A DNA stretch of 26,781 bases, taken from positions 1 through 26,781 of the forward strand of contig JAEDJS010000027.1 in assembly GCA_016296205.1 (NCBI GenBank). Reading direction: 5' to 3'. The stretch comes from Treponema sp. GTDB taxonomy: Bacteria; Spirochaetota; Spirochaetia; Treponematales; Treponemataceae. The notes below the pieces were generated by a model. The model was given only the letters and a program-made list of their open reading frames with translations, did not search any database and was not told where the DNA came from. Positions 14,883-24,400 of this stretch are shown one piece after another; position 1 is the stretch's first letter, and each line of letters starts with the position of its first letter. The translations under genes were made by a program, and so were the position numbers.

Positions 14883-16001
14883 TCAGTTAGATAAACAAAG
14901 CCGGTTGATTTCGTCTGCCATGTTTTCCAGAGATACTTGTTTTTCTACTGCGCCTAACTGGAATGCAACTTTTGGCATGCCGTAAACTATGCAGGATTTT
15001 TCATCTTGTCCTAAAGTCCAGCCGCCTTGTTTTCTGATTTCACATAGTTCTTTTGCACCGTCTCTTCCCATTCCAGTCATAATAATTCCAAGACATTTGT
15101 TTTCATAGACACTGGCAACGCTTTTAAAGAGAATATCGGCACTTGGTCTGTGACCGTTGCATGGAGGCTCCTGATTAATGTGACAGATACTGGCAAGAGG
15201 CATTTTTTCTACTGTGATGTGATAATCACCAGGAGCAATAAGAATTCTTCCTGGTTTTAATAAATCACCTTCCTGAGCTTCTTTTACTTCCAGTGGACAT
15301 ATTTTATTTAACGAATCTGCAAATTCTTTTGTGAAGCCTTTAGGCATGTGCTGTACAACAAGCATTGGTGTTTTTATGTCCGGACTAAGTTTTGGAAATA
15401 CTTCCCGCAAAGCATTTGGGCCTCCAGTTGAAATTCCAATAGCAACAACTTCAATTTTTCCGTGTTCCCTGATTGGTTTTACATCAGTTTTTTCTGCCGG
15501 CAGCACTTCTGTTTCATAATGCACTTTCATTGCTTTAAGATATGAGTCTTGTGAAGCAATTCGTTTGCCTTTTTTTTCTGCATATAGCTTGCCGTAAGAA
15601 AACAAAAGTTCGGTTAATCTTTTACTTACTGTTGTAAGATCGCTGGTATCAGTACTTCCTGGTTTTGTAACAAAATCAACTGCACCAAGTTCCAGACACT
15701 GCATTGTTATGGCACTGCCTGCTTTTGCGATAGAAGAAAGCATAATTACTGGAATATCGATGTTGTTTTCTTTGCGCCATTTTAAAAATTCAACACCATT
15801 CATTTCTGGCATTTCAATATCCAGAACTATTATATCCGGTTTTAAAAGTGGAATTTTATTTACAAGAAATTTTCCGTTCATTGCAGTTCCGCAGGTTTTA
15901 ATTCCAGGGGCGGCGTCTACAATTTTGGATATAAGATTCCTCATTAATGCTGAGTCATCGCAAATTAATACATCTATTGTATCTGAAGTTTCAATAATCA
16001 T
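14883..16001 (-). CDS. cheB: Chemotaxis protein-glutamate methylesterase CheB
   Basis: CheB removes methyl groups from (and deamidates) chemoreceptors, giving adaptation. The 372-residue protein has an N-terminal receiver domain: acidic pair D15-D16, phosphorylation site D61 in IVLDIEMPEMNG, K113 in VTKPGS. A linker leads to the esterase domain from about 183, with catalytic S191 in GISTGGPNAL, H218 in VVQHMP and an Asp in MTGMGRDGAKEL. It is directly coupled to cheR, whose stop TAA overlaps the ATG by one base (TAATG), and GGGAG lies upstream. No signs of damage. Confidence 0.96.
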   Translation of the reverse strand: MIIETSDTIDVLICDDSALMRNLISKIVDAAPGIKTCGTAMNGKFLVNKIPLLKPDIIVLDIEMPEMNGVEFLKWRKENNIDIPVIMLSSIAKAGSAITMQCLELGAVDFVTKPGSTDTSDLTTVSKRLTELLFSYGKLYAEKKGKRIASQDSYLKAMKVHYETEVLPAEKTDVKPIREHGKIEVVAIGISTGGPNALREVFPKLSPDIKTPMLVVQHMPKGFTKEFADSLNKICPLEVKEAQEGDLLKPGRILIAPGDYHITVEKMPLASICHINQEPPCNGHRPSADILFKSVASVYENKCLGIIMTGMGRDGAKELCEIRKQGGWTLGQDEKSCIVYGMPKVAFQLGAVEKQVSLENMADEINRLCLSN

Positions 16002-16828
16002 TAGTAACTCCCGGATGATTTCTTTTCGTAAATGCAGGCCCAGTCTGTTCTAAGGAATTCAAAACGAGTCTTCATTCCAAATAAACTTTCGGAGTGGCCT
16101 ATAAAAAGATATCCGTGTTTGCCCAATGTGTCGTAAAATTTTTCTACAGTACTGAGCATTGCAGCTTCGTCAAAATAAATCAAAACATTGCGGCAGAAAA
16201 CAATATCCATGTTCTGCAGACCGCTGTTATGTCTTAAGTTGTGATAATCGAATTTTATTGTCTGCATTAATTCTTTTTTTGCCTGGTATCCGTTTTCTGT
16301 TTTGTCAAAATATTTTGCCAGATATGCTGGTGGAATGCCTTCAACTTTGTTTGCTGCGTAGTGTCCCTGCTGACCAATCATCAGGGATTTTAAAGAAATG
16401 TCTGAGGCAACAATTTCAAAAGTATAGCCTGGCGGAAGAATTTCTTTCATAATCATTGCGATTGTGTAAGGTTCTTCTCCAGTTGAACAGCCGGCACTCC
16501 AGATACGGAATTTTGTATTACCAGAAGCTTTTTTTTCTTCCAGAAGTTTTGGAACAACATAGTTTGTAAGTGTATCAAAATGAATCTGGTTGCGGAAAAA
16601 ATGAGTAAGATTTGTAGTTATTTTATCAAGAAATTCTTTAAAGATAGCCTGATCATTGATAATCATTTCAAAAAGCTGATCTGGTGATTCCAGTTGTTTT
16701 TCTCTCAACACTTCTCGAATTCTTGAATCCAGAACAGCTTTGTTTGATGCAGTAAAAGTAATTCCGCTGGCATCATAAATTGTTTTTTTAAACTTCTCAA
16801 ATTGAGAATCTGATAATACTTCTACCAT
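16001..16828 (-). CDS. cheR: Chemotaxis protein methyltransferase CheR
   Basis: CheR transfers methyl groups from S-adenosylmethionine to receptor glutamates, opposing CheB. The 275-residue protein has the alpha-helical N-domain with TTNLTHFFRN (71-80). The Rossmann-type methyltransferase domain has the SAM motif WSAGCSTGEEPYTIAM (110-125), and MDIVFCRNVLIYFDE lies further on. The length is normal. No ribosome-binding site precedes the ATG; a TAAAAT -10 box ends 6 bases before it, so it may be translated from a leaderless mRNA. purF ends 48 bases upstream on the same strand. Confidence 0.95.
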   Translation of the reverse strand: MVEVLSDSQFEKFKKTIYDASGITFTASNKAVLDSRIREVLREKQLESPDQLFEMIINDQAIFKEFLDKITTNLTHFFRNQIHFDTLTNYVVPKLLEEKKASGNTKFRIWSAGCSTGEEPYTIAMIMKEILPPGYTFEIVASDISLKSLMIGQQGHYAANKVEGIPPAYLAKYFDKTENGYQAKKELMQTIKFDYHNLRHNSGLQNMDIVFCRNVLIYFDEAAMLSTVEKFYDTLGKHGYLFIGHSESLFGMKTRFEFLRTDWACIYEKKSSGSY

Positions 16829-16834
16829 AATTGA

Positions 16835-16863
16835 ATTTTACCACATATTTTTAAAATTTTCCA
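16835..16863 (-). promoter_or_regulatory. Candidate cheRB promoter
   Basis: On the minus strand TGGAAA (16858-16863), 17 bases and TAAAAT (16835-16840). Six bases separate the -10 box from the cheR ATG. The -35 is imperfect, so this is less certain than the lptC and polyprenyl synthase promoters. Confidence 0.55.
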
Positions 16864-16876
16864 CTTTTTTGTTTAA

Positions 16877-18238
16877 TTATTTACCAAAGCAGGCACAGCA
16901 TAAACCGTCGTCGGCTCCTAAACTTAATGCGCCTTCCATGCTCAGGTAGGCAAGGGTATCTGCTCCGATTTCTTTTGCTATTTCTTCAAGACTGTGGTTG
17001 CAGGCTATTAAGTGCTGGCAGTCTGGAACATCAGTGCCGTAATAACAAGGGGCTACAAATGGTGGCGAAGAAATTCTCACGTGGACTTCAGTTGCTCCGG
17101 CTTCTCTTACAAGTTGAACTATATGACCGCTGGTTGTTCCCCGAACGATTGAGTCATCAATCAATATAACTCGTTTTCCTTTTACAGTTTCTGCAATTGG
17201 ATTCAATTTGATTTTTACTTTATTTGCTCTTTCTGCCTGGCCCGGATTTATGAAAGTTCTTCCGATATATTTGTTCTTTACAAAACCAATTCCATAAGGT
17301 ATTCCACTTTCCTGGCTGTAACCTAAAGCGGCATCAAGTCCACTGTCTGGAACCCCGATTACAACGTCTGCTTCAACTGGAGTTTCTTTTGCAAGAATTT
17401 TGCCGGCTTTTACTCTTGAAGAATGAACGCTTACTCCATCAATGATGCTGTCTGGTCTTGCAAAATAAATGTATTCAAAAACGCAAAGTGATTTTTTTGT
17501 TTTTTTGCAGTGAGTTGTAATTGATTTAACTCCTTCTTCGCTGAACACAACAATTTCTCCAGGTTCAATATCTCTTACAAATTCTGCACCAATAACGTCC
17601 AGGGCACAAGTTTCACTGGCAATAATATATTGAGTTGAACTTGTTGCTGCATCCCAAATTTTTCCGTAGCATAAAGGACGGTAACCTTTTGGATCACGAA
17701 CTGCGCAAAGCTTGTCGCCAGTCATAATGACCAGAGAGTAGGCACCTTGAATTTTTTCCATTGTTGAGCTGATGGCACTTTCTATGTTTGTGCAGGTTAG
17801 ACGCTCTTTTGTTAAAAGGTAAGCAATTGTTTCTGTGTCGCTGGTTGAATGAAAAATCGATCCCTGAAGTTCAAGCTGTTTCCTAAGTTGAGTACTGTTT
17901 GTTAAATTTCCATTGTGGGCAACAGCCAGGTTTCCATTCAATCTGTGAACTTCAATTGGCTGAACATTTGCTCTGATGTTTGCACCTGTTGTTCCATATC
18001 TTACGTGTCCCACTGCCATAGATCCGTTGCCAAGAGCTTCCAGTTTTTCTGAATTAAAAACATCGCTTACAAGACCAAGATCTTTGCAGCTTTTAAAACT
18101 ACCGTTGCTGTTAACTACAATTCCGCAGCTTTCCTGACCTCTGTGCTGCAATGCAAAAAGACCAAGATAAACTTTGCCGCTTAAAGGAGCAGGTTGAGTT
18201 GAATAAATTCCAAAGACTCCGCATTCTTCGTGTAACAT
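16877..18238 (-). CDS. purF: Amidophosphoribosyltransferase
   Basis: First committed step of purine synthesis: PRPP plus glutamine gives phosphoribosylamine. The 453-residue protein starts MLHEECGVFGIYS. Cys6 is the glutaminase nucleophile after removal of a five-residue propeptide. QHRGQESCGI and HNGNLTN are class II glutaminase blocks. The phosphoribosyltransferase motif is VILIDDSIVRGTTS (357-370). Cysteines C252, C398, C447 and C450 match the four that hold the 4Fe-4S cluster in the Bacillus-type enzyme. The protein stops directly after them and is somewhat shorter than the Bacillus enzyme. It is 9 bases after pyrG, with AGGA upstream. Confidence 0.96.
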   Translation of the reverse strand: MLHEECGVFGIYSTQPAPLSGKVYLGLFALQHRGQESCGIVVNSNGSFKSCKDLGLVSDVFNSEKLEALGNGSMAVGHVRYGTTGANIRANVQPIEVHRLNGNLAVAHNGNLTNSTQLRKQLELQGSIFHSTSDTETIAYLLTKERLTCTNIESAISSTMEKIQGAYSLVIMTGDKLCAVRDPKGYRPLCYGKIWDAATSSTQYIIASETCALDVIGAEFVRDIEPGEIVVFSEEGVKSITTHCKKTKKSLCVFEYIYFARPDSIIDGVSVHSSRVKAGKILAKETPVEADVVIGVPDSGLDAALGYSQESGIPYGIGFVKNKYIGRTFINPGQAERANKVKIKLNPIAETVKGKRVILIDDSIVRGTTSGHIVQLVREAGATEVHVRISSPPFVAPCYYGTDVPDCQHLIACNHSLEEIAKEIGADTLAYLSMEGALSLGADDGLCCACFGK

Positions 18239-18247
18239 TTTAAAATC

Positions 18248-19846
18248 CTATTTTAAACTGGCACCAATAAGTCCCAGGAAAAGAGGGTGAGGCTTGTTAG
18301 GTCTGCTTTTGAATTCCGGGTGAAATTGAACTCCCACATAAAATTTGTTCTGTGGAATTTCAACAGTTTCTACAATATAATCATCTGGACTTGTTCCGCT
18401 TATGAGTAATCCTTTTTCTTCCAGAATACTTCTGAATTTATTGTTGAATTCATAACGGTGTCTGTGGCGTTCAGAAATTTTCTGGGTCCTGTAACATTTT
18501 TCCATCATTGTATCCGGTTTGATTTTACAAGGGTAGGCGCCAAGTCTTAAGGTTCCGCCTTTGTTTACAGATTCGTTCTGGTCCGGCAAAAAGTCGATTA
18601 CTTTGTTCGGTGTGTCTTCATCAAATTCGCCGCTGTTTGCATCTTTTAAACCTGCAACAAATCTTGCAAAACTGATTACTGCAATCTGCATTCCTAAACA
18701 GATACCAAGATAAGGAACATTGTTTTTACGACAGTAATTTGCTGTAAGAACCATGCCTTCAATTCCACGGCTGCCAAAACCACCAGGAACAATTACACCG
18801 TCAACATCGGAAAAAGTGTCTTTTATAGTTGAATCGTTGATTGTTTCGCTGTCGATCCATTTAATGTTTACAACTGCACCGTATTCGTAGCCGGCATGTC
18901 TTAACGCTTCTGCAACACTTAAATACGCATCGTGAAGCTGAACATATTTTCCTACAAGAGCGATTGTAACTTTCTTTGTGCGGTTCTGAATTTTCTGGAG
19001 CATTGTGTTCCATTCTGTTAAGTCGGCCTCTGGAGCATTGATGTTCAGTAGACGGCAGACAGTGTCACTCATCCGCTGCTGTTTTAACATTACCGGAACC
19101 TGATACAAATCTGGCAGTGTTAAATTTTCAATTACGCAGTCTTCAGAAACATTGCAGAACATTGCAACTTTTTTAAAGATGTTTGGTTCAAGTTTTTCAT
19201 CACAGCGCAGAACAATAATGTCTGGTTTAACACCCATTCCCTGAAGCTCTTTTACAGAATGCTGAGTAGGTTTAGTTTTGTGCTCATCACTTCCACTTAA
19301 AAATGGAATCAAAGTTACGTGAATATAAATTGCGTTCTCTTTACCAACTTCAAGACCAACTTGTCTTATGGCTTCAATAAAAGGCTGGCTTTCGATATCT
19401 CCGGTTGTGCCCCCAACTTCTGTAATTACTACATCTGCATCACTGGTTTTTCCAACGTTGTAAATAAAATCCTTGATTTCATTTGTGATGTGAGGAATTA
19501 CTTGTATTGTTTCTCCAAGGTATTCACCCCGGCGTTCTTTATTCAAAACATTCCAGTAAACTTTTCCGCTTGTAATGTTTGAATATTTGTTAAGGTTTTC
19601 GTCGATAAATCTTTCGTAGTGTCCCAGGTCCAGATCTGTTTCTGCCCCATCTTCTGTAACATAAACTTCACCATGCTGGTAAGGACTCATAGTGCCCGGG
19701 TCAACGTTGATGTAAGGATCAAGTTTCTGACTGGCAACTTTAAGTCCTCTGCTTTTTAAAAGCCGTCCAAGACTGGCAGCTGTAATTCCTTTTCCAAGTC
19801 CGCTTACTACACCACCAGTTACAAAAATGTATTTAGTCTGTTTCAT
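18248..19846 (-). CDS. pyrG: CTP synthase
   Basis: Makes CTP from UTP, ATP and glutamine. The 532-residue protein has the synthetase domain first: FVTGGVVSGLGKGI at 8-21, with DPYINVDPGTMSPYQHGEVYV and EVGGTTGDIES further on. The class I glutaminase domain follows, with C383 in LGICLGMQ and H509/E511 in FHPEFKSRP. The length is normal. AGGAAATG lies upstream of the ATG, 17 bases after the gltD stop. Its place between gltD and purF groups glutamine-using enzymes in one unit. Confidence 0.97.
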   Translation of the reverse strand: MKQTKYIFVTGGVVSGLGKGITAASLGRLLKSRGLKVASQKLDPYINVDPGTMSPYQHGEVYVTEDGAETDLDLGHYERFIDENLNKYSNITSGKVYWNVLNKERRGEYLGETIQVIPHITNEIKDFIYNVGKTSDADVVITEVGGTTGDIESQPFIEAIRQVGLEVGKENAIYIHVTLIPFLSGSDEHKTKPTQHSVKELQGMGVKPDIIVLRCDEKLEPNIFKKVAMFCNVSEDCVIENLTLPDLYQVPVMLKQQRMSDTVCRLLNINAPEADLTEWNTMLQKIQNRTKKVTIALVGKYVQLHDAYLSVAEALRHAGYEYGAVVNIKWIDSETINDSTIKDTFSDVDGVIVPGGFGSRGIEGMVLTANYCRKNNVPYLGICLGMQIAVISFARFVAGLKDANSGEFDEDTPNKVIDFLPDQNESVNKGGTLRLGAYPCKIKPDTMMEKCYRTQKISERHRHRYEFNNKFRSILEEKGLLISGTSPDDYIVETVEIPQNKFYVGVQFHPEFKSRPNKPHPLFLGLIGASLK

Positions 19847-19863
19847 AATTCATTTCCTAGTTT

Positions 19864-21375
19864 CTACAAGTTGGAATAACCCATAAGGTATTCATCAATT
19901 TCTCTTGCACACTGACGTCCTTCTGCAATTGCCCAAACAACAAGACTCTGTCCACGATGCATGTCTCCGGCAACAAAAACTTTTTCTACATTTGTAGCAT
20001 AGGCTTCTGGTCCTTTGGAAGTTGCAACTGTTCCCCGGTTTGTCATTTCTGTTTTAAAACTTTCTGCTGTATATTCTTCTGCTCCAACAAATCCTGCGGC
20101 AACAAGAATAATGTCTGCTGGCAGTTCTTTTTCTGTTCCTGGAATTTCGCAAAGCTTGCGAACACCGTCTACCATTTTAAATTCAACCTGTACAGTTTTG
20201 ATTCCTGTTACGTGGCCGTCTTTCTGGTAGATTTCCTTGATTGTTGTTTTGTAAACACGAGGATCCCTGCCTGCAGTTGCAATTGTTTCTATCTGGCCGT
20301 AATCAGTTTTGAGAACTTTTGGCCACTGTGGCCAAGGATTGTTAGCCTGTCGTTCAACTGGAGGCTGGGGCATCATTTCTAATGCAACAACACTTTTTGC
20401 ACCAAGACGAACACAAGTTCCCGTACAGTCATTTCCTGTGTCACCACCACCAACTATAATTACGTTTTTGTCTTCTATTAAATTTTTTGCTTCACGGAGA
20501 AGGCCTGTATCAAGAAGTTCTTTTGTTACGTTTTTAAGGAAATCAACAGCCGGGAAAATTCCTTTTGCGTCTTCACCCAGAACGTTAAGCTTTCTTGCTT
20601 TTTTTGCACCGCAGCACAAAGCAACTGCATCGAATTCCGAAATGAGTTTTTCTGCTGGAATATTTTTTCCAATGTCGGCATTTGTTTCAAAAACAACACC
20701 TTCTGCTTTCATCAATTCAATTCGGCGGTCAATAATTTTTTTGTCCAGTTTCATGTTAGGAATTCCGTACATTAAAAGGCCGCCAAGTCTGTCTTCTCTT
20801 TCAAAAACTGTAACGTTATGTCCCCGGCGGTTAAGAAGATCTGCAACAGCAAGACCACTTGGACCGCTTCCAACAACTGCAATTTTTTTACCGCTTCTGA
20901 CTTTTGGAATTTGTGGTTTCATGTATCCGCTTTCAAAAGCTTTTTCGATAATGTAAAGTTCATTGTCGTGAATTGTAACAGGGTCTTTAATGTCTTTGTC
21001 ATTGCTGTAATCTTTTTCCATACTTATACAGTTACACGCTTTTTCGCAAAGAGCAGGACATACACGACCAGTAAATTCAGGGAAGCTTGAAGTTTTAAGA
21101 AGACGCCATGCAGCCATATCGTACTGTCCTTTATACAATGCGTCATTCCATTCAGGAATAAAGTTATGAAGAGGACATCCTGTAACCATGCCACCAAGTT
21201 TGATTGCGCTCTGACACATTGGAACGCCGCAATTCATGCAACGGCTGGCCTGAACTTTTCGTTCTTCATCATTTAAAAGAATATGCATTTCGTTAAAGCT
21301 TTGAATTCTTTTAAGTGGATCAATCCAGTCATTTTCAACTCTAGTATATTTCAAAAATCCGTTTGGGTTTCCCAT
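19864..21375 (-). CDS. gltD: Glutamate synthase small subunit
   Basis: The FAD- and Fe-S-containing subunit passes electrons from NAD(P)H to GltB. The 503-residue protein has an N-terminal 4Fe-4S region (CMNCGVPMCQ, GCPLHNFIPEWNDALY, GRVCPALCEKACNC). The FAD-binding motif is VVGSGPSGLAVADLLNRRGH near 170, and VIIVGGGDTGNDCTGTC near 310 is the second nucleotide site. A C-terminal VFVAGDMHRGQSLVVWAIAEG closes the flavin site. The start has GAGGA upstream. It lies 33 bases after gltB. Length and motifs are those of a functional GltD. Confidence 0.96.
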   Translation of the reverse strand: MGNPNGFLKYTRVENDWIDPLKRIQSFNEMHILLNDEERKVQASRCMNCGVPMCQSAIKLGGMVTGCPLHNFIPEWNDALYKGQYDMAAWRLLKTSSFPEFTGRVCPALCEKACNCISMEKDYSNDKDIKDPVTIHDNELYIIEKAFESGYMKPQIPKVRSGKKIAVVGSGPSGLAVADLLNRRGHNVTVFEREDRLGGLLMYGIPNMKLDKKIIDRRIELMKAEGVVFETNADIGKNIPAEKLISEFDAVALCCGAKKARKLNVLGEDAKGIFPAVDFLKNVTKELLDTGLLREAKNLIEDKNVIIVGGGDTGNDCTGTCVRLGAKSVVALEMMPQPPVERQANNPWPQWPKVLKTDYGQIETIATAGRDPRVYKTTIKEIYQKDGHVTGIKTVQVEFKMVDGVRKLCEIPGTEKELPADIILVAAGFVGAEEYTAESFKTEMTNRGTVATSKGPEAYATNVEKVFVAGDMHRGQSLVVWAIAEGRQCAREIDEYLMGYSNL

Positions 21376-21408
21376 AATTTTTCCTCACTCTGTGAAATTG
21401 GTAATTGG

Positions 21409-24400
21409 TTATGCAGTCATTTTTTTGAAAGCATTCAAAACTGCATCTTCATGTTCTACACCATTTGCTTCTTCTTCTGAAATAAGCTTGAGCATCTTAG
21501 CGTAATCATTTGGAATAATCTTTTTAAAGTGGCAGGCTGTTTTGTCCCAGTCTTTAAGAATTGATTTTCCCAATTGGCTGCCTGTTTCTGCAACGTGTTT
21601 TTCTACAAGAGATTTAACAAGTTCAATATCATGTTCTTCTTTGAGTTCACTGATTGTAACAAGCTCTTTGTTGAGTCTCTGGTAAAGGTCGTGATTTTTG
21701 TCCAGAATGTATGCAATGCCACCACTCATACCTGCGGCAAGATTTTTTCCAGTCTGTCCCAGAATTACTGCAACACCACCTGTCATGTATTCAAGTCCGT
21801 GATCACCACATCCCTCTGCAACAACTGTAGCACCACTGTTACGAACACAGAAACGTTCACCAGCAATACCGTTGATAAATGCCTGACCGCTTGTAGCACC
21901 AAACAATGCAACGTTACCTGCAATAATATTTTCTTCTGCTTTGTAAGCTGCATTTTCTGGAACTTTTACAACAAGTTTTCCGCCGCTCAACCCTTTGCCA
22001 AAACCATCATTTGTGTCGCCGGTAAGTCTGATTGTTAATCCCTTTGGAATGAACGCACCAAAACTCTGTCCGCCGCCGCCAGTTGCATTTACTACAAAAC
22101 TGTCTTCTGCAAGTGAGTTGCCAAAAGTTTTCTGAATTTCTGAACCAAGGATTGTTCCAACTGTTCTATCTGTAGAAGATACTTTAATGTTGAACTGACC
22201 TTTTGCTCTGTATTTGAATTCTTCAAATTCTTTTAAGAGAATTTTTTCATCAACAGTTTTTTCAAGTTCAAAGTTGAATACATCATCCTGAACAAAGTGT
22301 GAAGTCATTCCTGCTGTTTCCGGACCTTCAAATTTTGCCAGGATTCTGCTCATATCCAGGGTGTTAAATCTTTGTGCACCAACTTTATCTTTTACACCAA
22401 GCAGTTCACTGTGGCCGCACATTTCTTCTATTGAGTGGAAGCCAAGCTTTGCCATGATTTCACGAAGCTCCTGTGCGATGAACTTCATAAAGTTTTCTAC
22501 GTATTCAGGCTTTCCAGTAAATCGTTTGCGCAGTTCACTGTTCTGAGTTGCAACACCAAAGGGACAAGTGTCAAGGTTGCAGACTCTCATCATTGCACAA
22601 CCCATTGTAATAAGTGGAGCGGTTGCAAAACCAAATTCTTCTGCACCAAGCAGACATGCAATTGCAACGTCACGACCGCTCATCAACTTTCCGTCTGTTT
22701 CGATTGTTACTCTTGAACGCAAACCGTTCTGGATAAGTGTCTGGTGAGTTTCTGCAAGACCAAGTTCCCAAGGCAAGCCAGCGTGATGAATACTACTTAA
22801 TGGAGCAGCACCAGTTCCGCCGTCGTGACCACTGATGAGAATAACCTGTGCACCTGCTTTTGCAACACCGGCTGCAATTGTTCCAACGCCTGCTTCACTA
22901 ACAAGTTTTACAGAAATGCGGGCAGCCCTATTTGCATTTTTTAAATCGTAAATCAACTGTGCAAGATCTTCGATTGAGTAAATGTCGTGATGTGGTGGAG
23001 GCGAAATAAGTGAAACACCTGGAGTTGCGTATCGGGTTTTTGCAATCCATGGGTAAACTTTCTTTCCTGGAAGATGTCCGCCTTCTCCTGGTTTTGCTCC
23101 CTGTGCCATCTTAATCTGAATTTCTTTTGCACTTAACAAATATTCTTCTGTAACACCAAAGCGTCCGCTGGCAACCTGTTTGATTGCACTGTTCTTTTCT
23201 GTACCAAGTCTTTCTGGTTTTTCTCCACCTTCACCGGAGTTTGATTTTCCGTGGAGATGATTCATTGCAAGAGCCATACATTCATGGGCTTCCTGGGAAA
23301 TTGAACCGTAACTCATTGCACCAGTTTTAAATCGCTTTACAATTTCTTCAACGCTTTCTACATCGTCAATTGGAATTTCTCTGGCTTTTTCAAAATTGAG
23401 TTTAAGCATTGCACGAAGAGTATGAGGATGAGCATTGTCATCAACAAGAGTTGTGTATTCTTTAAACTTTTCGTAGCTTCCTGTTTTTGTAGATTCCTGC
23501 AAAGCAATGATGATTTCTGGTGAATACAAATGGTCTTCGCAAGTTGGTCCTCTTCTGAATTTATGATTACCAACGCTGTCCAGATGAGTATTAACTGTAA
23601 GTCCAAGAGGATCAAATGCCTTGTTGTGATGGAAGTTAACGTCTTCTTCAATCTGTTTAAGACCAATACCACCAACTCGGCTTACTGTGTTTGTAAAATA
23701 TTTTTCTACAACATCCTGAGCAATACCAACGGCTTCAAAAATCTGTGAGCTCTGGTAACTCTGGATTGTGCTGATTCCCATTTTTGCAGCAATCTTAACA
23801 ATACCGCCGATAATTCCTTTGTTGTAATCATCAATAGCAGTGTGATAGTCTTTATCAAGAAGTTTCTGATCGATAAGTTCTGCAATAGCTTCGTGAGCAA
23901 GATACGGGTTGATAGCTCTTGCACCGTAACCAAGAATCATTGCGCTCTGATGAACGTTTCTGATTTCTGCACTTTCAAGAATAATAGAAATTGCTGTACG
24001 TTTTTTAGTGCGGATTAAATACTGTTCAACACCACTTACTGCCAGAAGACTTGGAATTGCCACATGGTTTTCGTCAACACCCCGGTCGCTTAAAACAATA
24101 ATGTTGCTTCCTTTGCGGTATTCTTTGTCGATTTCTACAAACACATTTTCCATTGCTTTTTCCAGAGATGTGTTTTTATAGTACAAAAGAGAAACAACAG
24201 AAGTTTTAAGTCCCTTCTGGTTAAGGTTCTTGATCTTCATCATATCAACCCCAGTTAAAATAGGATTGTTGATTTCAAGAACAGTACAGTTTGAACTCTG
24301 TGGATTCAAAAGGTTTCCGTCGCTGCCAACGTATACAGTTGTATCTGTAACAACTTTTTCACGAAGACTGTCGATTGGCGGGTTTGTAACCTGAGCAAAA

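Noticed and set aside
20309..20956. 215-residue plus-strand open frame
   Set aside because: Fully antisense to gltD, a well-supported gene; it has no ribosome site and no family resemblance.
21574..22038. 154-residue plus-strand open frame rich in Cys, Phe and Asn
   Set aside because: Antisense shadow of gltB; the composition is the mirror of gltB codon use.
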